Position numbers and translations under genes: made by a program
The notes under the pieces: generated by a model
Seen by the model: only the letters and a program-made list of their open reading frames with translations
The model's database searches: none
Told to the model about the DNA's origin: nothing
Source: Hyphomicrobiales bacterium
GTDB taxonomy: Bacteria; Pseudomonadota; Alphaproteobacteria; Rhizobiales; Xanthobacteraceae
Reading direction: 5' to 3'
DNA length: 47,707 nt
NCBI GenBank assembly: GCA_017305555.1
Contig: JAFKKM010000046.1
Location: 1-47,707, forward strand
Shown here: in pieces, positions 29,959-38,343 of the stretch
Numbering within the stretch: position 1 is the stretch's first letter
Layout: each line of letters begins with the position of its first letter

Positions 29959-31247
29959 CCCCGTCCGCGCCAGAAGGAGCCTCCCCACGCTGCTTCTGCC
30001 GCGACTGCCTGCATGACCTCGATATCGCCGCGAAACGTTGCAAGGCTTGCGGCTCGCCACGCTTGGTCCGCCACCGCGCGCTGGCGCAACTCACCATCGC
30101 CCACATCGACTGCGACGCGTTCTACGCCACCGTCGAGAAGCGCGACGATCCAGACCTGGCCGACAAGCCGGTGATCATCGGCGGCGGCAAACGCGGCGTG
30201 GTGTCGGCCGCCTGCTACATCGCGCGGACCTATGGCGTGCGCTCCGCGATGCCGATGTTCAAGGCGCTGGCGCTGTGCCCTCACGCTACCGTGATCCGCC
30301 CCGACATGGCGAAATACGTTCGTGTCGGGCGCGAGGTGCGGCAAGCCATGCTGGCGTTGACACCGCTGGTGGAGCCGCTGTCGATCGACGAAGCGTTCCT
30401 CGATCTCGGCGGCACCACACGGCTGCACGGCATGATCCCGGCGAAGGTGCTGGCGCGCTTCGCCGCCGAAATCGAGCGCGACATCGGTATCACCGTGTCC
30501 ATCGGCCTATCCTGCAACAAGTTTCTCGCCAAGATCGCCTCCGACCTCGACAAGCCGCGCGGCTTTGCGCCTCTCGATCAGGACGACGGCTACGACCTGC
30601 TGACTGACAAGCCGGTCGGCTTCATTTTCGGCGTAGGCCCCGCAACGCAGGAGCGGCTCGCCCAACGCGGCTTCCGCACCGTCGGCGACTTGCAGCGCGC
30701 AGATGAGATCGAAGTGATGCGGCAGTTTCCCTCGGAGGGGCGAAGGCTATGGCGGCTTGCGCGCGGCCTCGACGAGCGGAAGGTGGTGGCCGATCGCGGT
30801 GCCAAGACCATTTCCAGCGAGACCACGTTCGAGACCGACATCCGCGACTTCGCGCCGCTGGAAAAAACGCTGTGGCGATTGTGCGAGAAGGTCTCGGCGC
30901 GGCTGAAGAACAGCGGTTTGGCCGGCTCGACCATCACGTTGAAATTGAAGACCGCCGACTTCCGGCAGCGCACCCGCTCGCAGTCGATCCACGAGCCAAC
31001 GCAACTGGCGAACAAGATCTTCAGCATTGTTCGAGAAATGCTGCTGAAGGAAATCGACGGCACCGCGTTTCGGCTGATGGGCGCCGGCGTCAGCGCGCTG
31101 CGCGCTGGCTCCGCCGCCGGCGACACCGACATGCTCGATCGCCGCTCCGCGCACGCCGAACGCGCCATGGACGACCTGCGCAAGAAGTTCGGCAACGCCG
31201 CGATCATTCGCGGCATCGCCTATGACGGCCCGGAGAAGCCGCGATAG
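29955..31247 (+). CDS. dinB: DNA polymerase IV with N-terminal zinc-ribbon-like extension
   Basis: A Y-family translesion polymerase. Catalytic acids are visible in IAHIDCDAFYATVEKRDDP and LSIDEAFLDLGGT, with the usual thumb and little-finger regions (GVGPATQERLAQRGFRTVGD, KTISSETTFETDI). Before the catalytic core is a ~45-residue extension with C15-x2-C18 and C29-x2-C32 (CRDCLHD, RCKACGSPR), a probable zinc ribbon. The GTG at 29955 overlaps the DUF3572 stop and gives 430 residues; an ATG at 29937 is possible but would lie inside the DUF3572 frame. No SOS box was found. Confidence 0.94.
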   Translation: MTPSAPEGASPRCFCRDCLHDLDIAAKRCKACGSPRLVRHRALAQLTIAHIDCDAFYATVEKRDDPDLADKPVIIGGGKRGVVSAACYIARTYGVRSAMPMFKALALCPHATVIRPDMAKYVRVGREVRQAMLALTPLVEPLSIDEAFLDLGGTTRLHGMIPAKVLARFAAEIERDIGITVSIGLSCNKFLAKIASDLDKPRGFAPLDQDDGYDLLTDKPVGFIFGVGPATQERLAQRGFRTVGDLQRADEIEVMRQFPSEGRRLWRLARGLDERKVVADRGAKTISSETTFETDIRDFAPLEKTLWRLCEKVSARLKNSGLAGSTITLKLKTADFRQRTRSQSIHEPTQLANKIFSIVREMLLKEIDGTAFRLMGAGVSALRAGSAAGDTDMLDRRSAHAERAMDDLRKKFGNAAIIRGIAYDGPEKPR

Positions 31248-31272
31248 CGGATGAACTTCGATCCAACAAAAT

Positions 31273-31357
31273 CGTCATTGCGAGGAGCGACAGCGACGAA
31301 GCAATCCAGTCCTTGTTTCGCCGCTTTCTGGATTGCTTCGCTGCGCTCGCAATGACG
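31273..31357. repeat. Family A palindromic repeat, copy 3
   Basis: Left arm CGTCATTGCGAGGAGCG followed by AGCGACGAAGCAATCCAG, right arm CTGGATTGCTTCGCTGCGCT then CGCAATGACG. It lies between the convergent dinB and eipB genes in forward orientation. Confidence 0.95.
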
Positions 31358-31370
31358 GGGAAACGTGGCT

Positions 31371-32258
31371 TTACTTCTCGCCCGTCTTGCAGGGCTTTGA
31401 TGACTTGACCTCGAACTTGTCCAGCGTGCCGCCAATGACGAAATCGTTGTAGTCGAGCTTCAGCGCCCGCGAGACGCCGTTCTCGTATAGCTCGAACGAC
31501 ATCGCATAGGTCGGCGTCTGCTCGCCGGCATTCGACTTGGCGTCGCGATCGTAATAACTGACGGTGACGGGCCAGCGCGTCAGCGTTTTCATCGCATCGT
31601 TACTGGTCGACGGATCCGGCGTCGTCACCTTGTCGCCCGGAATCGGCTTCCCGATGACGGTGAGCGTGTTGTAGACCTTCTCGCCGTTGTCAGAGCCATC
31701 ATACACGGTGAGTTCGAGCAGCGACTTGCCCTCACGCGCGGCGGCGATGATGCGACGGACCTGCTGGGTCGGAAACACCGTGCTGCCGTCCAGCGTGAAG
31801 GTCTTCGCCGCCGGCTGCTTCAGCTTGACAGTGACATGATCGCCGGTGCGCTCGGCGATACCGTCAACATCGCTGGCGTTACCTTCGTTCATCCGCGTAT
31901 CGATCTTGAAACGATAGGTTTTACCGTCGGCGTCTTCCCAACTCGTCGAACGCAGATCACTCAGCGTACTCTTGCCCTCGCTGCCATTAAGTTCCGAGAC
32001 TTGACGGAATTCCGAGGTATAGCCCTCGCACGCGCTGCCGGTGAAATTATACAGGATGCGGCCGCGTGCGCTGTCCACGGCGGCGGCACCGTTGCGCGAT
32101 TTCAGCAGACTGAGATCGTAGGACGCCTGATGCGGCAGGAACGGAATGGTCGCGGCCTGCGCGGAGGCCACGCTCAGCAGTAGCGCACCCGCGAGCACAC
32201 CGCCGGCCACGCGCGCGATATCGGACGGCGGCAGCAAGAATCGATACAAACGACGCAT
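31371..32258 (-). CDS. eipB: EipB family periplasmic envelope integrity protein (DUF1849)
   Basis: The 295-residue precursor has a signal peptide (LAGALLLSVASAQA, cleavage before ATIPF) and the DUF1849 body: LPHQASYDLSLLKSRNG, AVDSARGRILYNFTGSACEG, YTSEFRQVSELNGSEGKSTL, FPTQQVRRIIAAAREGKSLL and ALKLDYNDFVIGGTLDKFEV. EipB of Brucella is a beta-spiral periplasmic protein with a conserved disulfide that supports envelope integrity. Here Cys77 and Cys290 are well placed for the same bond. AAGGAGACG precedes the start. The gene is divergent from dmeF. Confidence 0.92.
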   Translation of the reverse strand: MRRLYRFLLPPSDIARVAGGVLAGALLLSVASAQAATIPFLPHQASYDLSLLKSRNGAAAVDSARGRILYNFTGSACEGYTSEFRQVSELNGSEGKSTLSDLRSTSWEDADGKTYRFKIDTRMNEGNASDVDGIAERTGDHVTVKLKQPAAKTFTLDGSTVFPTQQVRRIIAAAREGKSLLELTVYDGSDNGEKVYNTLTVIGKPIPGDKVTTPDPSTSNDAMKTLTRWPVTVSYYDRDAKSNAGEQTPTYAMSFELYENGVSRALKLDYNDFVIGGTLDKFEVKSSKPCKTGEK

Positions 32259-32445
32259 GGCGTCTCCTTAAGTCAACGAATCCGTACCATATTGGGCCCA
32301 CCATTAGGCCGCAACTGAGGCGGTCGCGGGAATGTGTAGGACGATGGCGGGCCACGCGAAGGGAAAACGACACGCCGAGGTAACAACATAACATCGTCTT
32401 TTCACGATCGCGGGATTATATCTTCAGTCTGACAGAGGATTGCCG

Positions 32446-33447
32446 ATGCACTCGCACTCGCTCGATAACTGGACCCACGACCACAACTTCCTCGGCGCGC
32501 AGCACGCGCGCAACGAGCAGCGGACATGGTTGGTGGTCTGGCTGACGCTGGGCATGATGGTCGCCGAGATCGTCGGCGGCAGCCTGTTCGGCTCGATGGC
32601 GCTTCTGGCCGACGGCTGGCACATGTCGACCCACGCGGTCGCCATCGGCATCGCGGCCCTCGCCTATCGTTATGCGCGCCGCCATGCCGACAATCCGCGC
32701 TTCGCCTTCGGCACGGGGAAGTTTGGTGAGTTGGCGGCATTCACCAGCGCAGTGGTGCTGGGCATGGTCGCTGTGATGGTCGCCTATGAGAGCGTGCTGC
32801 GCATGGCCGATCCGAAGCCGATCGCTTACGGCGAAGCCATCGCCATCGCAGTGCTGGGCCTCGTCGTCAATCTGGTCTCGGCGTGGCTGCTGCGGGAAGA
32901 TCACGATCACCACCACGGCCATGATCACAGTCATCACCACGGCCACACACATGATCCCTCCTCCCACGATCATGATCATGCACATGCTCACCAACATCGC
33001 GACAACAATTTGCGCGCGGCCTACGTCCACGTGCTGGCCGATGCCGCGACGTCGGTGATGGCGATCGCCGCGCTGATCCTCGCCCGCGCATTCGGTTGGG
33101 TCTGGATTGATCCGGTGGTCGGACTTGTCGGCAGTCTCGTCATTGCCAGCTGGGCTTATGGCCTGATCAAGAGCGCCGGTGCGGTGCTGATCGATGTGGT
33201 GCCGGATTCCAACGTCGCCGACGGCATTCGCCGCCGTCTCGAAATCGATGGCGACCGCATCTCCGATCTGCATCTATGGCAGGTCGGGCCCGGTCACTAC
33301 TCCGCGATTGTCACCATCGTCACCGATCACCCTCAACCACCCGCGTCCTACAAGGCGAGCCTTCGCGAATTGAGGCAATTGAGCCATGTCACGGTCGAAG
33401 TCGATCAGTGCGTCCATCCGGACGGCGTCTGCACCCACGCCGCCTGA
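32446..33447 (+). CDS. dmeF: Cation diffusion facilitator, Co/Ni exporter DmeF type
   Basis: The 333-residue protein starts MHSHSLDNWTHDHNFLGAQH, a DmeF hallmark, and has six membrane segments with the CDF metal site in LLADGWHMSTH (Asp-x3-His) and a second in TYVHVLADAATSV-like YVHVLADAATSVMA. A His-rich cytoplasmic loop, DHDHHHGHDHSHHHGHTHD and DHDHAHAHQH, lies between segments four and five. DmeF proteins export cobalt and nickel from the cytoplasm. The usual regulator gene dmeR is not adjacent, and I saw no obvious operator upstream. AGAGGAT precedes the ATG. Confidence 0.93.
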   Translation: MHSHSLDNWTHDHNFLGAQHARNEQRTWLVVWLTLGMMVAEIVGGSLFGSMALLADGWHMSTHAVAIGIAALAYRYARRHADNPRFAFGTGKFGELAAFTSAVVLGMVAVMVAYESVLRMADPKPIAYGEAIAIAVLGLVVNLVSAWLLREDHDHHHGHDHSHHHGHTHDPSSHDHDHAHAHQHRDNNLRAAYVHVLADAATSVMAIAALILARAFGWVWIDPVVGLVGSLVIASWAYGLIKSAGAVLIDVVPDSNVADGIRRRLEIDGDRISDLHLWQVGPGHYSAIVTIVTDHPQPPASYKASLRELRQLSHVTVEVDQCVHPDGVCTHAA

Positions 33448-33586
33448 TCGGCAACATCCAACTTTGGCAAGCATTATTTGCATCGGCGGTCGCTTGCATG
33501 TCGCGATCTGATAGGTGAAATAGACGCGGGCGATTGTGAGCGCGATCATCCGCATTCGACACGAAAGCAATCATTTGGGGACAATC

Positions 33587-34054
33587 ATGGCAGGGACAGT
33601 CGAACAAAAACTTGCGGCGCAGGGCATCGTGTTGCACGAGCCTGCGAGCCCGATCGCGAATTACGTCGGGTTCGTCCGCACCGGAAACCTGCTGATCGTG
33701 TCGGGTCAGGTCTGCGTCAATCCCGAAGGCAAGCTGATCGCCAAAGGCAAGCTCGGCGCCGGCGTCACCATCGAACAGGGCAATGCCGCGGCGCGCGGCT
33801 GTGCCATCAACCTGCTGGCGCAGGTCAAGGCCGCGCTCGGCGATCTCGACAAGGTGACGCGCGTGGTGCGCCTCGGCGGCTTCGTCAACTCGGCACCGGA
33901 CTTCACCGATGGTCCGAAGGTGCTCAACGGCGCGTCCGACCTGATGGTCGCGGCGTTCGGCGACAAGGGGCGTCACGCACGCTCCACCGTCGGCGTCGCC
34001 TCGTTGCCCGGCGATGCCGCGGTGGAAGTCGAAGGCATCTTCGAAGTCGCCTGA
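33587..34054 (+). CDS. RidA family protein
   Basis: A 155-residue YjgF/YER057c/UK114 protein of the longer Rid subgroup (MAGTVEQKLAAQGIVLHEPA then SPIANYVGFVRTGNLLIVSG). Conserved features include GQVCVNPEGKLI, KVTRVVRLGGFVNSAPDF and the C-terminal RSTVGVASLPGDAAVEVEG, with the Arg that in RidA binds the imine/enamine substrate. RidA enzymes remove reactive 2-aminoacrylate; this subgroup's role is less certain. Start at 33587 with GGGGA upstream. The GDPD gene follows after 12 bases. Confidence 0.92.
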   Translation: MAGTVEQKLAAQGIVLHEPASPIANYVGFVRTGNLLIVSGQVCVNPEGKLIAKGKLGAGVTIEQGNAAARGCAINLLAQVKAALGDLDKVTRVVRLGGFVNSAPDFTDGPKVLNGASDLMVAAFGDKGRHARSTVGVASLPGDAAVEVEGIFEVA

Positions 34055-34066
34055 CGAGTTGATCCG

Positions 34067-34813
34067 ATGCGAGGACCCGACTGGCTTGCGGCACGTCCGG
34101 TGGCCCATCGCGGCCTGCATGATCGCGCGCGCGGCATCGTCGAGAACATGCCGGCCGCGTTCGTCGCGGCGGTCGAGGGCAACTACGGCATCGAACTCGA
34201 CTTACAACTCACCGCCGACGGCGAAGCCATGGTGCATCACGACGACCGGCTCGGCCGTCTCACCGAAGGTGACGCCGCGGTGCGCGACCTGACCGCCGCG
34301 CAACTGCGGCAGGTGACATTCAAGGACACCGCCGAACGGATGGTTTCGCTCGGCGATGTGCTGACGATGGTCGCCGGCCGCGCGCCGCTGTTCATCGAGG
34401 TGAAAAGCCAGTTCGACGGCGACCGCAAGCTGGTAGCGCGGATGGCCGAGATTCTCGCGAATTACAGCGGCCCGGCGGCGGTGATGTCGTTCGATCCGGA
34501 TCAGGTGTTCGCCTTGCGGGAGAAAATCCCGGCGCGGCCGCGCGGCATCATCGCCCAGCGCACCTACGATGACGACTACTGGAAATGGCTGACGCCGCAG
34601 CAGCGCGACGACATGCTGTATCTGCGCCATGGCTTCCGCACGCAACCGCACTTCATCAATTTCTGGGGCCAACAACTCCCCGCCCCCGCGCCGTGGATCG
34701 CGCGCAATGTGTTCGGCTGCCCGCTGCTGGCCTGGACCATCCGCACCGCCGAGCAACGTGCTCACGCCGCGCGCTACGCCGACCAGATCGTGTTCGAAGG
34801 GTTCCGGGCCTGA
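34067..34813 (+). CDS. Glycerophosphodiester phosphodiesterase
   Basis: The 248-residue protein is a GDPD TIM barrel without signal peptide. Conserved catalytic parts are VAHRG (H14), ENM, GIELDLQLT (the Glu-x-Asp metal pair), MVHHDD and FIEVKSQ. Such enzymes split glycerophosphodiesters into glycerol-3-phosphate and an alcohol; a cytoplasmic location fits turnover of glycerophosphocholine or similar compounds. Several Trp/Tyr-rich segments near the C-terminus (RTYDDDYWKWLTPQQRDDML) are common in Rhizobiales homologues. It lies 12 bases after ridA. Confidence 0.94.
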   Translation: MRGPDWLAARPVAHRGLHDRARGIVENMPAAFVAAVEGNYGIELDLQLTADGEAMVHHDDRLGRLTEGDAAVRDLTAAQLRQVTFKDTAERMVSLGDVLTMVAGRAPLFIEVKSQFDGDRKLVARMAEILANYSGPAAVMSFDPDQVFALREKIPARPRGIIAQRTYDDDYWKWLTPQQRDDMLYLRHGFRTQPHFINFWGQQLPAPAPWIARNVFGCPLLAWTIRTAEQRAHAARYADQIVFEGFRA

Positions 34814-34907
34814 CGTCCACGCGGCCTTGACGCGAGCGCTTGCAGGTACAATCTGTAAGCTAGTCACCCAAGCCTCAAATGGCTCCTCTGCGTGACCGGT
34901 TTATTTG

Positions 34908-36107
34908 ATGGATTCACCTGACATCACTTTGGAAGCCGTCTCAACCGCGCGCCAGATCGGCGCGACGGTTTGGGATGCCTGCGCCAATCCGACATCGGCC
35001 CTCTTAGACGGCAGGATTTACAATCCGTTTGTGTCATATGCGTTCTTCGACGCGGTCGAACAGTCCGGCTCGGCTTGCGCGCGCACCGGCTGGGGACCGC
35101 GCCATCTGGTGGCCCGGTGCAACGGAGACATTGTCGGCCTGGTGCCGTGCTATGTGAAGTCGCATTCCCAAGGTGAATACGTGTTCGATCGCGGCTGGGC
35201 CGACGCCTATGAGCGCGCCGGCGGCCAGTACTATCCGAAGCTGCAAGCGAGCGTACCATTCACGCCGGCGACCGGGCCACGTCTGCTGGTGCGCGCCGGC
35301 CTCGACGATCCCGAGCATATTCGCAGTGCGCTCGCCGGTGGCCTGAAGGCGCTGTGCAACGCCACCGAGACGTCGTCGGTCCACGTCACCTTCGCGCCGG
35401 AGGACGAGTGGACGTTCCTCGCCGCGCAGGGCTTTCTGCAACGCACCGACCAGCAATTCCACTGGCACAATGCGGGCTACGCCACATTCGAGGATTTTCT
35501 CGCCACGCTGTCATCACGCCACCGCAAGGCAATCCGCCGCGAACGCCGAGACGCACTGGCGAACGGCATCACCATCCACGCATTGACCGGCCCCGATCTC
35601 ACCGAGGAGGTGTGGGACGCCTTCTTCACGTTCTACATGGAAACCGGCTCACGCAAATGGGGACGGCCCTACCTCACCCGCGACTTCTACACCCGGATCG
35701 GCGAAACCATGCCAGAGCGTATCGCGCTGATCATGGCAAAGCGCGATGGCCACTGGATCGCCGGTGCGATCAACTTCATCGGCGGCGACACCCTGTTCGG
35801 GCGACACTGGGGCGCGATCGAGCATCACCCGTTCCTGCATTTCGAGGTGTGCTACTATCAGGCGATCGACTACGCCATCCGCCACGGGCTTGCGACGGTC
35901 GAAGCCGGCGCGCAGGGCGAGCACAAGATCGCGCGCGGCTATCTGCCGCAAACCACCTATTCCGCGCACTACATTGCCGACCCGGCGCTGCGCCGCGCCG
36001 TGCGCGATTATCTGCAACGGGAGCGGCTCTATGTCGCCGAAGCCGGACGCCAGCTCACCGAAGCCGGACCGTTCCGCAAGGGCTCACCCGACGATCAGAC
36101 ATCTTGA
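34908..36107 (+). CDS. GNAT/FemAB-fold N-acyltransferase (DUF482-like, peptidogalycan family)
   Basis: The 399-residue protein matches the family annotated as GNAT or peptidogalycan biosynthesis protein (DUF482): NPFVSYAFFDAVEQSGSA near the N-terminus, then FDRGWADAYERAGGQYYPKL, LQASVPFTPATGPRLL, FLATLSSRHRKAIRRERRDA, METGSRKWGRPYLTRDFY, INFIGGDTLFGRHWGAIEHH and FEVCYYQAIDYAIRHGL, ending in ARGYLPQTTYSAHYI. The fold is a double GNAT like FemX. No biochemical function is firmly established. It lies between GDPD and HIT on one strand. ATG at 34908. Confidence 0.9.
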   Translation: MDSPDITLEAVSTARQIGATVWDACANPTSALLDGRIYNPFVSYAFFDAVEQSGSACARTGWGPRHLVARCNGDIVGLVPCYVKSHSQGEYVFDRGWADAYERAGGQYYPKLQASVPFTPATGPRLLVRAGLDDPEHIRSALAGGLKALCNATETSSVHVTFAPEDEWTFLAAQGFLQRTDQQFHWHNAGYATFEDFLATLSSRHRKAIRRERRDALANGITIHALTGPDLTEEVWDAFFTFYMETGSRKWGRPYLTRDFYTRIGETMPERIALIMAKRDGHWIAGAINFIGGDTLFGRHWGAIEHHPFLHFEVCYYQAIDYAIRHGLATVEAGAQGEHKIARGYLPQTTYSAHYIADPALRRAVRDYLQRERLYVAEAGRQLTEAGPFRKGSPDDQTS

Positions 36108-36155
36108 CCACGCCGCGCCAGGCGGGGAAAGTGGCGCGCGATTTTGGGAGCGACC

Positions 36156-36584
36156 ATGGCCACCTACGACACCAACAATATCTTCGCGAAGATCCTGCGC
36201 GGCGAGATTCCCTGCTTCAAGGTTTACGAGAACGACCATGTGCTGGCGTTTCTCGACATCATGCCGCGCGCACCGGGCCACACGCTCGTGATCCCCAAGG
36301 CGCCGGCCCGCAACCTGCTCGACATCACCGAAGAGGATTTCGTCCATGTCGCCCGCGCCACACGCCTGATCGGCCGCGCTGCGATGCCGGTCTTCAAGGC
36401 CGACGGCATGATGATCGTGCAGTTCAGCGAGCCGGCCAGCGGCCAGGAAGTCTATCACCTGCATATGCATGTGATCCCGCGCTTCGACGGCGTCGCGCTG
36501 TTGCCACCGGCCACGGTGAAGGCCGACATGACGGCGCTCGCGGAGCAGGCCGCAAAGCTGGCCGCTGCGCTGAAAGGCGCATGA
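36156..36584 (+). CDS. HIT family hydrolase
   Basis: A 142-residue HINT-like protein (MATYDTNNIFAKILRGEIPC). It has the nucleotide-binding stretch AFLDIMPRAPGHTLVIPK and the catalytic HIT triad YHLHMHVIPRF (His-x-His-x-His). HIT proteins hydrolyse nucleotide phosphoramidates or dinucleoside polyphosphates. It starts 48 bases after the acyltransferase gene, so it is likely the last gene of the ridA-GDPD-GNAT-HIT group. A family A repeat follows. Confidence 0.94.
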   Translation: MATYDTNNIFAKILRGEIPCFKVYENDHVLAFLDIMPRAPGHTLVIPKAPARNLLDITEEDFVHVARATRLIGRAAMPVFKADGMMIVQFSEPASGQEVYHLHMHVIPRFDGVALLPPATVKADMTALAEQAAKLAAALKGA

Positions 36585-36624
36585 TCGAAAGTACGATGGC
36601 CTCAGATTTGATGGCTTACTCGCC

Positions 36625-36706
36625 CGTCATTGCGAGCGTTAGCGACGAAGCAATCCAGTCCTTGCTTCTTGGCCTTCTGGATTGCTTCGCTTCGCTCGCA
36701 ATGACG
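36625..36706. repeat. Family A palindromic repeat, copy 4
   Basis: Left arm CGTCATTGCGAGCG then AGCGACGAAGCAATCCAG, right arm CTGGATTGCTTCGCTTCGCT then CGCAATGACG. It lies between the convergent HIT gene and trmO. Confidence 0.95.
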
Positions 36707-36729
36707 ATTCAACTTTAATTCGTCGAGTT

Positions 36730-37224
36730 CTATTCCTTCACTTCGAAGTCGCCGGGCTGCGGCGGCGCGAGCGGGGTGAACTGACACCGATCCGGTTTCA
36801 AGTCGACCAGCGGCGTGCCGTCGAGGCAATCGAGTCCCTGCACCAATACGTTTGCGCCCTCGACCCCGACCAGCTTGACCATCGAGGTGCCGATCGGGTT
36901 GGGCCGCACCGGCGTGCGTAGCGAGAAAGTGCCGCGCACCGCGCCGTCATTCTTCGGGCTTTGCAGCACCAGATCGCGCCGCGACAGATGCAACCAGTAG
37001 AGCACCTCGAGGCGCTCGTACTGGTCGATGCCGCGCAGCGCCGGCACCCACGGCTCGAATATCTCGATGCGACAGACCGGGCCGTCGACACGGCCTTGAC
37101 GCGGCGTCATCAAACGCGAGGTCCATGGCGTATGGATGCGGCCGATGAACACCAAGCCGGCATCGTTCGGCGGCGGCGCCTCAACCACCACCTCGCCGGC
37201 GCGAACTTCGCTTTCCCGCACCAT
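36730..37224 (-). CDS. trmO: tRNA (N6-threonylcarbamoyladenosine-37) methyltransferase TrmO/TsaA
   Basis: The 164-residue protein is a single TrmO (UPF0066, VirR/TsaA) beta-barrel that uses S-adenosylmethionine to methylate the t6A37 of threonine tRNAs. Typical motifs are [46 protein letters not shown] (the RSPxRPNPIG signature) and [15 protein letters not shown]. The start at 37224 ([12 protein letters not shown]) has GAGGG upstream. It lacks the C-terminal extension of the E. coli enzyme, as is usual for short members. Confidence 0.93.
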   Translation of the reverse strand: MVRESEVRAGEVVVEAPPPNDAGLVFIGRIHTPWTSRLMTPRQGRVDGPVCRIEIFEPWVPALRGIDQYERLEVLYWLHLSRRDLVLQSPKNDGAVRGTFSLRTPVRPNPIGTSMVKLVGVEGANVLVQGLDCLDGTPLVDLKPDRCQFTPLAPPQPGDFEVKE

Positions 37225-37297
37225 ATCTCGGTCCCTCGTGAGCGATATATTCGGTGGAATAGGCCGCCGAAACGCCTCGCCGTCAAGGCCCGCGTGG

Positions 37298-38221
37298 TTA
37301 CCCTTTGACGCCCTTGTTGCGCAGCACGAGGCAGGCCTGCCCGGCGCGATGAATACGCTGACACAGATCGTTCGCCTCGTTGCGCGTCGCAGCACCGATC
37401 CGCACCTGATAGAACGTGCGCGTGCCGCGCGTGCGCCAGATCGAGCCCAACAGCATCGGATCGTGCTCGCCGATCGCAGACGTCAGCCGCTTCATCGCCC
37501 GCGCGTAGGATGCCAGCGCGCGATCCCGCGAGAAGCCGGCGGCAAGCTGCACACCCCACGGCTGATCGGCGCCGACTTTCACACGCTGCGTCAAGCCCTC
37601 GACGAACGGATTCGGCGCACGTTGCAGCAGCGCCATCAGATCGCGGCAGCTGGTGACCGAGGCCTGTTGCGGCTGCGGCGGCTTCGTTGCATTGGCATTC
37701 TTCCAATCGTCAACCGAGACGCCGGTAATCGCGACAACATAGTTGCGCGTCTCGGCGGGCATCGGTCCGGTGCCCTCGATCCATTCGCGCACGCGGCGCG
37801 GCCCGGCGTTGTAGGCCGCCGCCGCGAGGCCGAGATTGCCGAACTGATCGCGCAACTCGCGCAAGAATTCCGCCGACTTCGGCAACGCCTGCACCGGGTC
37901 AAACGGATCGAGCAGCCGCCGCTCGCTCGCCGTGCCCGGCATGAACTGCGCGATGCCCTGCGCGCGATCGCCGCTCCGCGTCACCGGCCCGATCGCATCC
38001 GGCTGGAAGCGGCTTTCCTGCCAGATCACGCGCGAGAAAAAATCCAGCGGCAGGCCAGCATTTTTCGCGGCGGATTCGATCATCAGGCAGATCGCCTCGC
38101 GGGTGTCGGTCTGCGCCGCCGGTTTGCTCGCCGCATCCTCGGCGTGGGCGGTCGCCATACAGACCACCAGCGTCGCAACGACGAGCAGACTCCGCATCAT
38201 GCTGGTCGCTCGCGTCCGCAT
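37298..38221 (-). CDS. Lytic transglycosylase with C-terminal SPOR-like domain
   Basis: The 307-residue precursor has a signal peptide ([17 protein letters not shown]). The SLT domain follows: catalytic Glu in [14 protein letters not shown], then [13 protein letters not shown] and [17 protein letters not shown]. It cleaves peptidoglycan glycan strands to 1,6-anhydro products. The last ~35 residues ([20 protein letters not shown] and following) look like a SPOR domain, which would bind denuded glycan at the septum; Cys pairs there and in CRDLMALL could form a disulfide. A GGGAAGG-like site precedes the start. Confidence 0.9.
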   Translation of the reverse strand: MRTRATSMMRSLLVVATLVVCMATAHAEDAASKPAAQTDTREAICLMIESAAKNAGLPLDFFSRVIWQESRFQPDAIGPVTRSGDRAQGIAQFMPGTASERRLLDPFDPVQALPKSAEFLRELRDQFGNLGLAAAAYNAGPRRVREWIEGTGPMPAETRNYVVAITGVSVDDWKNANATKPPQPQQASVTSCRDLMALLQRAPNPFVEGLTQRVKVGADQPWGVQLAAGFSRDRALASYARAMKRLTSAIGEHDPMLLGSIWRTRGTRTFYQVRIGAATRNEANDLCQRIHRAGQACLVLRNKGVKG

Positions 38222-38343
38222 TGCAGCCTTCCCTCACCTGCATGGCACCGATTGGATGGCGCGGCTTGACAGCTTCCCATCAGCCGCTAGCTATCGTCAC
38301 AGGCCCGTAGCCAAAAAATGCGGCGCGAGCGTGGGAGACGCGG

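Noticed and set aside
32259-32445. Operator for a DmeR/RcnR-type metal regulator upstream of dmeF
   Set aside because: I found no convincing G-rich inverted repeat and no regulator gene nearby.
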